Of a stretch of DNA of 8,158 nt, positions 1 to 6,488 are shown one piece after another; the stretch's first letter is position 1, and every line of letters begins with the position of its first letter. The stretch covers positions 1 to 8,158 of the forward strand of contig CALHGI010000614.1 of NCBI GenBank assembly GCA_938029995.1, given 5' to 3'. The position numbers and the translations under genes were made by a program. The notes below the pieces were generated by a model, which was given only the letters and a program-made list of their open reading frames with translations, ran no database searches and was not told the DNA's origin. This DNA is from an uncultured cyanobacterium (GTDB lineage Bacteria > Cyanobacteriota > Cyanobacteriia > Phormidesmidales > Phormidesmidaceae).

Positions 1-702
1 TCGGGTTGCGCTTAAATCGGTACCTCGCAGTTCTCGCAGGGCTGCGGCTTCAAAGCTATCAAATTGTAGGTAGATTTCGATGCCTGGTTTGTACTCGTTC
101 AGGCGCTCACAAAATGCTGGGTCCTGGGCGATTTTCAGACCATTGGTATTGATCATCAAATGTTTGATTGGTCTGGCCTTGACCAAATCCATTACGGCAA
201 AGAAGTCGGGGTGGATGGTGGGTTCGCCGCCGCTGAGCTGCACCACTTGGGGTTCTCCTTCATTGGCAACAATGACATCCAGCATGTGCTCAATCTCGCC
301 TAGGGTGCGGTGGCGACGGCGTTGGTGGCGACTGCCAAACTCATCCACCCCGGAGTCGGCATAGCAAATGGGGCAGGTGAGGTTGCAGCGATCGGTGAGC
401 TCGATCAGGGTTAGGCAGCTATGTTGTTCGTGATCTGGGCATAGGCCACAGTCGTAGGGGCAGCCGTATTTGATCGGGGTGTTGAATTTGAGGGGTAAAT
501 CCCCTGGCTTAATAAAGGCCTGGGTTTGGCGATAGTAGTCGATGTCGTCGGCAATGAGGACTTCTTCCCGGCCATGGGTGGGACAATGCTTAGCTAAATA
601 TACCCCCCCATCCTGGAAGATGATTTTGGCTTCTACCTTGGTTAGGCACTGGGAACAGAGGCTATTGGTGAGACCGTAGAACAAGTAGGGGCGGGTGGGC
701 AT
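1..702 (-). CDS. Radical SAM protein, COG1964/Tes-like family (C-terminus beyond left edge)
   Basis: The first 234 residues are seen; the frame is open to position 1, so the C-terminal part lies outside the window. The cluster-binding motif CNLTCPIC (residues 106-113, CX3CX2C) and SGGEPT (157-162) mark a radical SAM enzyme, which cleaves S-adenosylmethionine to start radical chemistry. It is preceded by a second CX3CX2C (81-88), a CX2C (16-19), C40 in HCPTHG and C96. This cysteine-rich N-terminus is typical of COG1964, the family of archaeal tetraether lipid synthase (Tes) and of bacterial enzymes proposed to join lipid tails; Tes carries several iron sites besides the SAM cluster. The ATG at 702 lies 11 nt after the stop of the Lgt-like gene, so the two are almost surely co-transcribed. 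No clear Shine-Dalgarno is visible. The family call is firm; the substrate (lipid or other) is inferred from family and neighbours. Confidence 0.88.
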   Translation of the reverse strand, partial: MPTRPYLFYGLTNSLCSQCLTKVEAKIIFQDGGVYLAKHCPTHGREEVLIADDIDYYRQTQAFIKPGDLPLKFNTPIKYGCPYDCGLCPDHEQHSCLTLIELTDRCNLTCPICYADSGVDEFGSRHQRRRHRTLGEIEHMLDVIVANEGEPQVVQLSGGEPTIHPDFFAVMDLVKARPIKHLMINTNGLKIAQDPAFCERLNEYKPGIEIYLQFDSFEAAALRELRGTDLSATR

Positions 703-713
703 AGGACGTTTTG

Positions 714-1478
714 TTAGGAATGGGTGATGAGGGGCCGCCGTGTGAGCTGGCGACAGGCGTAGAGAAAGCCCAGCAAACAGGCAACTTGTACGGCACTCAG
801 GCCCAGCAACAGATGGAAGTCGGGTTTGAGAAAATCGATTAGAAACCGAAAGCCCAGGTACCCGGCCAGGTACATCTGAAACAGATGGCCGGAGGGGTAG
901 GGGGTTTGTTTGCGCCAGGCCATGGCCATGGCTAATACCACCAAAAACACGATTTCGTATAGCTGGGTGGGATGGCGCAGGATGCCATCGCCGAAGTCGA
1001 TGCCCCAGGGCAAGGTGGTGAGGGTGCCGTAGGTGCGATCGCGCAGCCCCGTCAAAAAGCACCCCATGCGTCCAATGGCCGTACCCACCAGCAAGGGATA
1101 CACAAATACATCCCCGGTGGACCGGGTCAGCCCAATCCAGGATTTTGTCACTTCCACGCCGATTAGGCCCCCTAGCAGGGCGCCGACGATGGTTTTCCCC
1201 TGGGCAATGAGCAATAGCCACTGCCGCCAGTCGAGCCAGAGCAGATCAATGTGCTGCAATAGGACCAAGGCTTTGGCACCTAGCAAGGCCCCGACCATGC
1301 CACCGGTCACCACGGAACTACGCTGGGAAATTGGCAGAGTATCTGAGCGCAGGTTGCGACGCAGCAACAGACGGAAGGCAACGACATACCCCAAAAACTC
1401 AAACAAAAAATGGGGATGAATTTTCCAAGCGCCTATGCCTAGGTAAACGGGAAACTGTAGTGAAATCATAATGGGCAT
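714..1478 (-). CDS. Lgt-like (prolipoprotein diacylglyceryl transferase family) membrane protein, probably not a true Lgt
   Basis: A polytopic membrane protein of about 254 residues. The Lgt family signature survives as GRMGCF (136-141 from the ATG at 1478), followed by HPTQLYE (169-175) and GFRFLIDF (210-217), matching GRxGNFxNGE, HPSQLYE and FRxxxEF of genuine Lgt. However, the Asn of GRxGNF is Cys, the NGE triplet reads TGL, the HGG motif before the signature reads IVG (so its His is missing) and the N-terminal HWYG motif reads HPHF. It is therefore best seen as a divergent paralogue that may use a phospholipid or glycerolipid in another reaction. It is second in the minus-strand run, 58 nt after the hydroxylase gene and 11 nt before the radical SAM gene. 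The start is uncertain: TTG 1484, ATG 1478 and ATG 1469 are in frame; I prefer ATG 1478. This start overlaps a repeat end. Confidence 0.85.
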   Translation of the reverse strand: MPIMISLQFPVYLGIGAWKIHPHFLFEFLGYVVAFRLLLRRNLRSDTLPISQRSSVVTGGMVGALLGAKALVLLQHIDLLWLDWRQWLLLIAQGKTIVGALLGGLIGVEVTKSWIGLTRSTGDVFVYPLLVGTAIGRMGCFLTGLRDRTYGTLTTLPWGIDFGDGILRHPTQLYEIVFLVVLAMAMAWRKQTPYPSGHLFQMYLAGYLGFRFLIDFLKPDFHLLLGLSAVQVACLLGFLYACRQLTRRPLITHS

Positions 1479-1488
1479 CAGCAACGCC
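1464..1488 (+). repeat. Probable solo end of the ~91-bp repeat family, over the Lgt-like gene start
   Basis: The last 12 bases ATCAGCAACGCC (1477-1488) equal the right terminus of copies at 7852 and 7971. The six bases AATCAT further in also match at the same spacing, giving about 20 of 25 identities to the right end of the copy at 7971. The rest of the element should lie leftwards, inside the gene, but no left terminus is recognisable near 1398. It is either a relic or a chance match to the terminus. The in-frame starts TTG 1484, ATG 1478 and ATG 1469 all fall within it. Confidence 0.45.
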
Positions 1489-1511
1489 CGAATTTTAGCT
1501 AGGGGAATTGT

Positions 1512-1519
1512 GCGATCGC
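1512..1519. repeat. HIP1 palindrome GCGATCGC
   Basis: Exact copy of the octamer highly over-represented in many cyanobacterial genomes, in the short gap between the hydroxylase and Lgt-like genes. Further exact copies lie at 1035-1042, 3456-3463 and 6982-6989, all inside genes. Together they support a cyanobacterial source. Confidence 0.95.
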
Positions 1520-1536
1520 ATCCCTATTCACAGAAC

Positions 1537-2355
1537 TTATCCCAGGCCGTCGTCCGACCTTCCATCAAAAGGCAGCATGAGCATCCACGGTAGTTGTTCC
1601 ACCCGTTGGTCCTTCTGGTACTCCCCCAAGCCAATGGTCATCTCTTGGGGGCTAACCGATGGCCGAGGTCGATAGGTGCCAAACAGATGATCCCACCAGG
1701 GGATATTAAACCCAAAATTGCTATTGGTTTCTTGAACCATGGCGGAGTGATGGATACGATGCATATCTGGTGTGACCACCAACAGGCGCAGAATACGGTC
1801 CACCGGTTTGGGCAGCTGGACATTGCCATGGTTAAACATGGACGTAACATTAAGAACCACTTCAAATATGAGCACGGCCATGGCGGGAGCCCCTAGCAAT
1901 ACAATGATGGCGATTTTACTAACCGTGGATAGCAAAATTTCCAGCGGATGGAAACGTAACCCCGTGGTGACATCAAAACCCCGGTCGGCGTGGTGTACCC
2001 TATGGACCCGCCACAGCAATGGCCACACATGAAACAGGACATGCTGGACATAGGTTGTGAAATCTAAAATAACGATGGACAGGACTAAGGTTTGCCCATG
2101 GGCCAAGGGGACAACATTCAATAATCCCCACTGGTGTTCTTCGACCATGGCCGCCATGCCAACGGCCGCTAGGGGAAATACGGCCCGTAGGATCGTTGTC
2201 CCTAGCACCAATAACCCCAGGTTACTAAACCAGCGCACCAGACTAGGCGCATAGCGGCGGCAAGGAAGCGCAGTCTCCCATAGGTTCATCAAGATCAGCA
2301 TGCCAAAGAAAAAGCCGAATCGAATCACAGACTCGTACTTTAGGAGAATGCTCAT
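1537..2355 (-). CDS. Fatty acid hydroxylase / sterol desaturase family protein
   Basis: A 272-residue integral membrane protein with the histidine clusters that bind the di-iron centre of this superfamily: HVLFH (105-109), HRVHH (118-122), FHPLE (135-139), NH (175-176) and HRIHH (199-203), followed by the usual WDHLFGTY (221-228). Hydrophobic segments lie near 12-26, 45-72, 88-100 and 145-172. Members oxidise C-H bonds of lipids (hydroxylation or desaturation of sterols, fatty acids, carotenoids or ether lipids) using O2; the substrate here cannot be read from sequence. The ATG at 2355 has no obvious Shine-Dalgarno. It is the first gene of a minus-strand run continuing into the Lgt-like and radical SAM genes, with a 58-nt gap to the next start. 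All signature His residues are present, so it is probably active. Other assignments, such as a carotenoid ring hydroxylase, are less likely given the short spacing and the family-typical C-terminus. Confidence 0.92.
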   Translation of the reverse strand: MSILLKYESVIRFGFFFGMLILMNLWETALPCRRYAPSLVRWFSNLGLLVLGTTILRAVFPLAAVGMAAMVEEHQWGLLNVVPLAHGQTLVLSIVILDFTTYVQHVLFHVWPLLWRVHRVHHADRGFDVTTGLRFHPLEILLSTVSKIAIIVLLGAPAMAVLIFEVVLNVTSMFNHGNVQLPKPVDRILRLLVVTPDMHRIHHSAMVQETNSNFGFNIPWWDHLFGTYRPRPSVSPQEMTIGLGEYQKDQRVEQLPWMLMLPFDGRSDDGLG

Positions 2356-2893
2356 GATACCCGTATCGAACTATGGGACCGTATGAAAAGCCCTTTCGTT
2401 TAATTTAGACACAAATTTAGCCCCATCGAACGTAACTGCACTAAAAGCGTCGGGAAGAGAGAGCTAATTGAATGATTTTGCCTGGTTTGAGCTCTTCCCT
2501 CGGTTCATTTATGGCGTCGGCTACGTCGGTCAGAAGCATGGGTCAAGACAACTCGTATTTCCAACCCATATAAGCTCCAGCGCCAGTGTGCCGCGCAAAC
2601 ATCCGGACGTTTCTGGGCCCATAAGTTGGAGATATTGGCCCCGGCGAGCTTTGGGTTGACCCTGGAACTGAACCAGTTAAAATATTCTCTTAAGAAATAG
2701 GGGCATTGCTAACTCTAACAACGATTTCATGGACAAGACATCCACCCCTGGGGGCTCTGGTCGATTGGATTATCCCCATAAATCTGCAACGATGAAAATA
2801 TATGCACTGTTGTGATGGCGATAATTTACGTATTTTCTTCATTAGCGTAGCAACAAAAAACTACGTATATGTTTCAAAATAGTTCAAGCTTGA
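2356..2893. other. Long divergent intergenic region, no convincing gene
   Basis: This 538-bp gap separates the minus-strand lipid run from the plus-strand GGDEF-EAL gene and must hold promoters for both, but I see no clear -35/-10 pair. It is AT-rich near 2395-2420 and 2795-2890. A degraded repeat copy fills 2702-2793. Between about 2490 and 2700 both strands have open frames of roughly 65-70 codons without good start codons. Neither is recognised, so they may be remnants of a lost gene or chance. The heptamer TACGTAT occurs twice (near 2828 and 2863) before the GGDEF-EAL start. Confidence 0.6.
2702..2793 (-). repeat. ~91-bp MITE-like repeat, degraded copy
   Basis: This has the same orientation as the copy at 4916-5006. 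Its left 26 bases match the reverse complement of the right end of the copy at 7971 at 17 of 26 positions, without gaps. Its right end (2766-2791), with GGATTATCCCC then TAAATC, one base, GCAACG, closely follows the 4916 copy with a one-base insertion. Total length is 92 bp against 91 for the family. The two ends sit at exactly the expected distance, which argues against chance. Possible eroded target duplication: GAAATA on the left, GAAAATA on the right. Confidence 0.65.
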
Positions 2894-4798
2894 ATGCTAG
2901 AGGTTTTTCCTCAAACTTCCCCTATGTTTCCTGGAGTACGGTTTAAGTTAGAGCTATGGCCCATGCTGCTTGGGGCTATTACATGGCCCAATCAGTTAGC
3001 CTGTCAAATAGCTATCGGTATAGTGATGGGTTCATTGGCTGTGAGTTTCATGGTGGTGGCCCGGCAAAACCGTCGCTTAAACAAGGAAGCCAAGCGGAGG
3101 CAACAATTTGAGACCGCTTTGCGGACGAGTGAAGCCCACTATCGGGCGTTGATTCATGCTTTGCCTGATTTGATTATGCGTATTAATCGGGCTGGCATTT
3201 ATCTAGAGTTTTTAGCGTCCCCTGACTTTGCCACCCTACCCCAAGATGCGTCCACCTGGATCGGCACCCATGTGGCAGATAGAATGCCGCCTAATTTGGC
3301 GAAAAAGCGCTTAGATGCGATCAAAAAAGCGTTGACAACTCAGATGACTCAGGTCTATGAGCAGAATCTTTCCATAAACGGCTCTAAGCAAGTGGAGCAA
3401 GTTCGGGTTGTTCCCTATAGCCATGATGAGGTGCTGATCATGGTGCAGAATATTAGCGATCGCAGCAAGGCTGAAGAACAGCTTAAACATGATGCATTCC
3501 ACGATCAATTAACGGGATTACCTAACCGTAGCTTGCTGATGGAACGGTTAGAGTTAGCCCTAAAGCGGACCAAGCGACATCCAGAGGCTCAGCTGGCTGT
3601 GCTCTTTCTAGACCTGGATAATTTTAAGATTATTAACGATAGCCTCGGTCATCACATCGGCGATGAACTCCTATTGGGTATTTCCAATCGGCTTAAAATT
3701 GCCATCCGTGAAACAGATTTAGCTGTTCGACTAGGCGGCGATGAATTTGTTGTTTTATTAGAAGAGATTAGTGACCTAACGGAGGTGGTCATGGTGGCAG
3801 AGCGAATTCTAGAAACACTAAAATTGCCCATAACCCTGGTCAATCGGGAGATATTTCCCAGTGCCAGCATTGGCATTGTCATGTATGTTCCAGAAAATCA
3901 TCACGGAGCCGCTGATCTTTTACGGGATGCCGATGTGGCCATGTATTGGGCCAAACATAACGGGCGTGGTCAATATAAAGTCTTTGATCCCAAGATGCAC
4001 CAACAGGCTACCCAGCGATTGAACATTGAGAGCAATCTGCGTCAGGCCTTGAAAAATAAAGAATTTTTAATTTACTATCAACCCATCATCAACTTAAAAA
4101 CCCAGCAGGTGGAGGCCTTCGAAGCCTTGATCCGATGGCAGCATCCCGAGCAGGGATTGCTAGGTCCAGATAGGTTTATTCGCATTGCGGAAGAGATTGG
4201 GCTGATAGTACCCATTGGGGAGTGGGTTTTGCAAACAGTCTGTCAACAGCTCAGCTATTGGCAGGTTAAGTGTCCTGAACAGCCCTTGAAGGTGAATATT
4301 AATCTTTCCGTTCAACAGCTAGAGGATTCTTTTTTGTTAAGCCTTGAAGAGCTTTTAACGCAGCATAGCCTACGGGCAAATACCTTAGTGCTAGAAATTT
4401 CAGAGAGTGCACTGGTCCACAATGTTGATGCCACCCAAGATTTGCTCGAACGGTTGAAACATAGGGGTGTGGGCATTGTGATTGATGACTTTGGCGCTGG
4501 CGATTCTTGTTTGCGATATTTACATCAGTTGTCAATTACTGGGCTCAAAATTAAGCGGGAATTTATTCGTTCCTCCGAGCCCGATTCGCGTCACCAGGTG
4601 GTTGCAGAATCGATCATTTCAATGTGTCAGTCCCTGGGGGTGAAGACAATTGCGGAGGGGATTGAGACTTCGGAACAGGTGGCCTGGTTACAGGACGTGG
4701 GGTGTGACCTGGGGCAGGGATTTTATTTTGCTAAGCCAATGACGGCGAATGGGGCCACCAACCTATTGACCTCATTCCATGGGTCGATTTTAGGGTGA
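2894..4798 (+). CDS. Membrane-anchored PAS-GGDEF-EAL cyclic-di-GMP protein
   Basis: A 634-residue signalling protein. One membrane helix (about 37-56) is followed by a basic, helical linker (57-80), a PAS-type sensor (about 80-195), a GGDEF domain (about 200-365) and an EAL domain (about 375-630). GGDEF is exact at 281-285, with the inhibitory I-site RETD (272-275) five residues before it, so diguanylate cyclase activity with product inhibition is expected. The EAL domain keeps E410 of EAL, N470 in NINLS, E501 in LEIS, DDFG (531-534), K552, AEGIE (587-591) and QG (608-609). The usual LKID reads LKIK (551-554), though, and the loop normally GTGYSS reads GAGDSC (535-539 region). Phosphodiesterase activity may thus be weak or lost. 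ATG 2894 has no clear Shine-Dalgarno. The short N-terminus before the helix gives no periplasmic sensor. It stands alone on its strand. Confidence 0.95.
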   Translation: MLEVFPQTSPMFPGVRFKLELWPMLLGAITWPNQLACQIAIGIVMGSLAVSFMVVARQNRRLNKEAKRRQQFETALRTSEAHYRALIHALPDLIMRINRAGIYLEFLASPDFATLPQDASTWIGTHVADRMPPNLAKKRLDAIKKALTTQMTQVYEQNLSINGSKQVEQVRVVPYSHDEVLIMVQNISDRSKAEEQLKHDAFHDQLTGLPNRSLLMERLELALKRTKRHPEAQLAVLFLDLDNFKIINDSLGHHIGDELLLGISNRLKIAIRETDLAVRLGGDEFVVLLEEISDLTEVVMVAERILETLKLPITLVNREIFPSASIGIVMYVPENHHGAADLLRDADVAMYWAKHNGRGQYKVFDPKMHQQATQRLNIESNLRQALKNKEFLIYYQPIINLKTQQVEAFEALIRWQHPEQGLLGPDRFIRIAEEIGLIVPIGEWVLQTVCQQLSYWQVKCPEQPLKVNINLSVQQLEDSFLLSLEELLTQHSLRANTLVLEISESALVHNVDATQDLLERLKHRGVGIVIDDFGAGDSCLRYLHQLSITGLKIKREFIRSSEPDSRHQVVAESIISMCQSLGVKTIAEGIETSEQVAWLQDVGCDLGQGFYFAKPMTANGATNLLTSFHGSILG

Positions 4799-4938
4799 AA
4801 ATATACGGCCGATGCTATGGCCGGTTAGCGCTTATGAAGGCCGTTGGTGGAGCGCTGACAGTTTGAGATGGCAGCAGCCTATGAGGTATGCATTCACGGG
4901 TTGCTTAAATCAAAAGGCGTTGCTGCTCCTCGGGATGG
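4799..4938. other. Intergenic gap with weak stem-loop after the GGDEF-EAL gene
   Basis: CGGCC (4806-4810) and GGCCG (4819-4823) could form a 5-bp GC stem with an 8-nt loop, 7 nt after the stop codon. No run of T follows, so it is at best a poor intrinsic terminator. No remnant of the missing MBL 5' half is visible in any frame of this gap. Confidence 0.3.
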
Positions 4939-5006
4939 TTGTCGCTGAGGGCGCTTGATTGGCGGCACCCTCGCCTGATGGATGTATCCCCTAAATCAGC
5001 AACGGC
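4916..5006 (-). repeat. ~91-bp MITE-like repeat at the broken 5' end of the MBL gene
   Basis: Inverted relative to the copies near 7900. It starts GGCGTTGCTG and ends CAGCAACGGC. Its reverse complement shares GCCGTTGCTGATTTAG and CATCCCGAGGA followed by CAGCAACGCC with the copy at 7971-8061, at the same 91-bp length; the centre is unrelated in sequence. The centre can itself fold: GAGGGCGC with GCACCCTC, 8 bp including one G-T pair. Flanks AATCAAAA (4908-4915) and AATAAAGA (5007-5014) agree at 6 of 8, a possible eroded target duplication. The open frame of the MBL gene runs straight through it. Confidence 0.75.
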
Positions 5007-5541
5007 AATAAAGATTTCGTTCCAGTATTGGCTGGATATGCTAAACCTGACTAAAACGTATCAGGTTACATCCATGGGAAATGACACCACTACGTTTCAT
5101 CTCAATGATCAAACGATTCATGCTTTTCATGTGGCCCCAGCCCACACCGATGGGGATACGGTAATCCATTTCCTTGATGCGGATGTGATCCATACGGGGG
5201 ATATCTACTTTAATGGTATTTATCCGTTTATTGATCGCTCTAGCGGTGGGTCTATTGTGGGTATGATTCGGGCAACTGAAGAGATTTTGGCCCTGGCGGG
5301 GGAGAATACGAAAATCATTCCTGGCCATGGGGCGTTGTCAAACCGTGCTGAGCTGGAGGCCTATCGGCAAATGTTGGTGGATGTGAGGGTGCAGACGGAA
5401 GGTGAGATCGCAAAAGGGCTTACCCTGGACGAATTCTTAGCGTCTGATCCCACCGCTAACTATGATGCCGTTTGGGGTCAGGGCTTTCTGTCTCCTGAAC
5501 AGTTTCAGACCATCGTGTACCAAAGCCTAGTGGACAAATAG
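4939..5541 (+). CDS. Metallo-beta-lactamase-fold hydrolase, 5'-truncated (probable pseudogene)
   Basis: The frame encodes the C-terminal part of an MBL-fold metallohydrolase. Residues numbered from TTG 4939 show three of the usual metal-ligand positions: H69 in PAHTDGD, D88 in HTGDIYF and H130 in IIPGHG, then SNRAELEAYRQML, typical of a family of exported MBL proteins. The HxHxDH motif, which supplies the other ligands and normally lies well upstream, is absent, and the protein is only about 200 residues, whereas full-length members usually run to about 300 with a signal peptide. Recognisable similarity begins near TFHLN (residue 52). Everything before about residue 23 is encoded by the repeat at 4916-5006, so the 5' half appears lost at that element. 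The start is unknown: TTG 4939 and ATG 4978 lie within the repeat, with ATG 5038 and 5074 further in. The rest has no stop or frameshift, so the loss may be recent. It is followed after 30 nt by the DUF2141 gene. Confidence 0.8.
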   Translation: MSLRALDWRHPRLMDVSPKSATAIKISFQYWLDMLNLTKTYQVTSMGNDTTTFHLNDQTIHAFHVAPAHTDGDTVIHFLDADVIHTGDIYFNGIYPFIDRSSGGSIVGMIRATEEILALAGENTKIIPGHGALSNRAELEAYRQMLVDVRVQTEGEIAKGLTLDEFLASDPTANYDAVWGQGFLSPEQFQTIVYQSLVDK

Positions 5542-5571
5542 CAGACGAATAACGGAGTAAAGAGACTATCC

Positions 5572-6090
5572 ATGAATAAACAGCATGCTTTGGCCAGTGT
5601 TTTTATAATGGCGGCCATGGGGATGGGAGTCTATCCTGCCCATGGTCAGTTGGCGCAGGATACTACGCTAATGGTGAAAATCAGCGGGCTGGAGGGGGCC
5701 GAAGGCCAGGTCTGTCTAAACCTGTTTGATAGCAGCGCTGGGTTTCCCAGTAACCGAGATGAGGCCCTACAAACTCAGTGCGTGGAAGCGGCTGTAGCCC
5801 CTGAAGAGCCTGGGGAAACCGTAGAAACTACAGAAACAGAGGAAACAACAGAGGACTTACCACTGATGGTTGCCTTTGAGAACTTGCCCTTGGGCAGCTA
5901 TGGGGTATCGGTGTTCCACGATGCCAACAATGATGGTGAGTTTAATCGCAACTTTGTGGGCATGCCTGCGGAGGGGTTTGGTTTTTCTCGAAATCCCAAC
6001 GCCCTGACAGGTCCCCCGAAGTTTAGGGATACGGTGGTCCTGGTGGCGGGAGAGGTCACAATGATTGAAATTATGCTGAACTATTTTTAG
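5572..6090 (+). CDS. Secreted DUF2141 domain protein
   Basis: A 172-residue protein with an N-terminal signal peptide (basic NKQH, hydrophobic 6-21, likely cleavage after AHG at 23-25). The mature part matches the DUF2141 pattern: VKISGL (35-40), GQVCLNLFDSSAGFP (45-59), C70, FENLPLGSYGVSVFHD (102-117), NNDGEFN (119-125), GFGFSRNP (135-142), FRD (151-153) and a final YF. The function of DUF2141 is not known; the beta-sandwich style and export suggest an envelope or periplasmic role. C48 and C70 could form a disulfide. An acidic Glu/Thr-rich insert (about 78-95) separates C70 from the next strand. A GGAG at 5554-5557 is 14 nt from the ATG, too far for a standard Shine-Dalgarno. It begins 30 nt after the truncated MBL frame and was probably the second gene of a pair with it. 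Confidence 0.88.
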   Translation: MNKQHALASVFIMAAMGMGVYPAHGQLAQDTTLMVKISGLEGAEGQVCLNLFDSSAGFPSNRDEALQTQCVEAAVAPEEPGETVETTETEETTEDLPLMVAFENLPLGSYGVSVFHDANNDGEFNRNFVGMPAEGFGFSRNPNALTGPPKFRDTVVLVAGEVTMIEIMLNYF

Positions 6091-6113
6091 ACCATTGCCC
6101 TGAGGGTGATTGC

Positions 6114-6435
6114 ATGGGGGCGGTTTGTGATGCCTACGACCTATTTATTTCCTATGGTCGGGTCGACCGTCAGGCGTTTCTGGACAAGCGATGCTAGGGT
6201 CTGACCGATGCAGGCTATCTTGTCTGGTGCGACTTTAACCCCATTCCCCCTGGGGGTTGATTTTCCATACCAGATTGATGCTGGTATGGAAAAGTCCCAT
6301 AGTCTTTGGTCTGTCATTTCTCCCCATTCCGTAAACTCCCCCTGCTGTGCCCAAGAGATTATTAGGGCGTTCCATTATCAGAAGCGGATCATAACGCTGT
6401 TGCATTTCGATATTGCAAAACTCCCAAGCCGCTAG
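6114..6435 (+). pseudogene. TIR domain remnant (broken by a stop and a one-base slip)
   Basis: Reading from ATG 6114 gives DAYDLFISYGRVDRQAFLDK, the start of a TIR domain, then TAG at 6195-6197. The same frame continues as GLTDAGYLVWCDFNPIPPG to a five-G run (6252-6256). Removing one G restores the reading to the frame that continues GVDFPYQIDAGMEKS, VISPHSVNSPCCAQEI and KRIITLLH, ending at 6435. Together these follow the canonical TIR order: FISY box, GY.VW.D...IPPG, GIEKS, the ISP.SV.S..C..EI segment holding the conserved Glu, and the RIIPLLH strand. This resembles the N-terminal TIR of large cyanobacterial TIR-effector or TIR-NACHT/WD40 proteins. TIR domains often cleave NAD+ in immune systems, but no downstream sensor domain is present here. 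Two separate lesions and the missing C-terminus make it a pseudogene, though the G-run slip alone could be a sequencing error. Confidence 0.82.
6261..6293. repeat. Perfect 13-bp inverted repeat with 7-nt loop
   Basis: The arms TTTTCCATACCAG (6261-6273) and CTGGTATGGAAAA (6281-6293) are exact reverse complements around ATTGATG. It sits inside the TIR remnant, five bases after the slipped G run. It is not a standard terminator, since T's precede and A's follow the stem on either strand. It encodes part of the remnant, so it may have arisen by templated mutation or by chance. Confidence 0.8.
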
Positions 6436-6488
6436 GATTCATCAGACCTGTCAGTTTTAGGCAGGGGCGATGCTAAATGCCTAACTGG

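Noticed and set aside
972..1419. Plus-strand open frames opposite the Lgt-like gene
   Set aside because: They lie antisense to a gene with clear family motifs and show no recognisable protein features; they are shadows of its codon bias.
1594..2254. Several frames overlapping the hydroxylase gene
   Set aside because: All overlap the His-motif frame and give low-complexity or motif-free proteins.
2468..2659. Plus-strand 63-codon frame in the divergent intergenic region
   Set aside because: It has a TTG start without Shine-Dalgarno, no recognisable motif and competing open frames in the same place; not reported as a gene.
4806..4823. Rho-independent terminator after the GGDEF-EAL gene
   Set aside because: The stem is only 5 bp with an 8-nt loop, and no T run follows.
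6208..6435. Free-standing 75-residue gene
   Set aside because: Its first residues are out of register with the TIR family, and the proper N-terminal half lies in another frame upstream; it is the 3' part of the TIR pseudogene.
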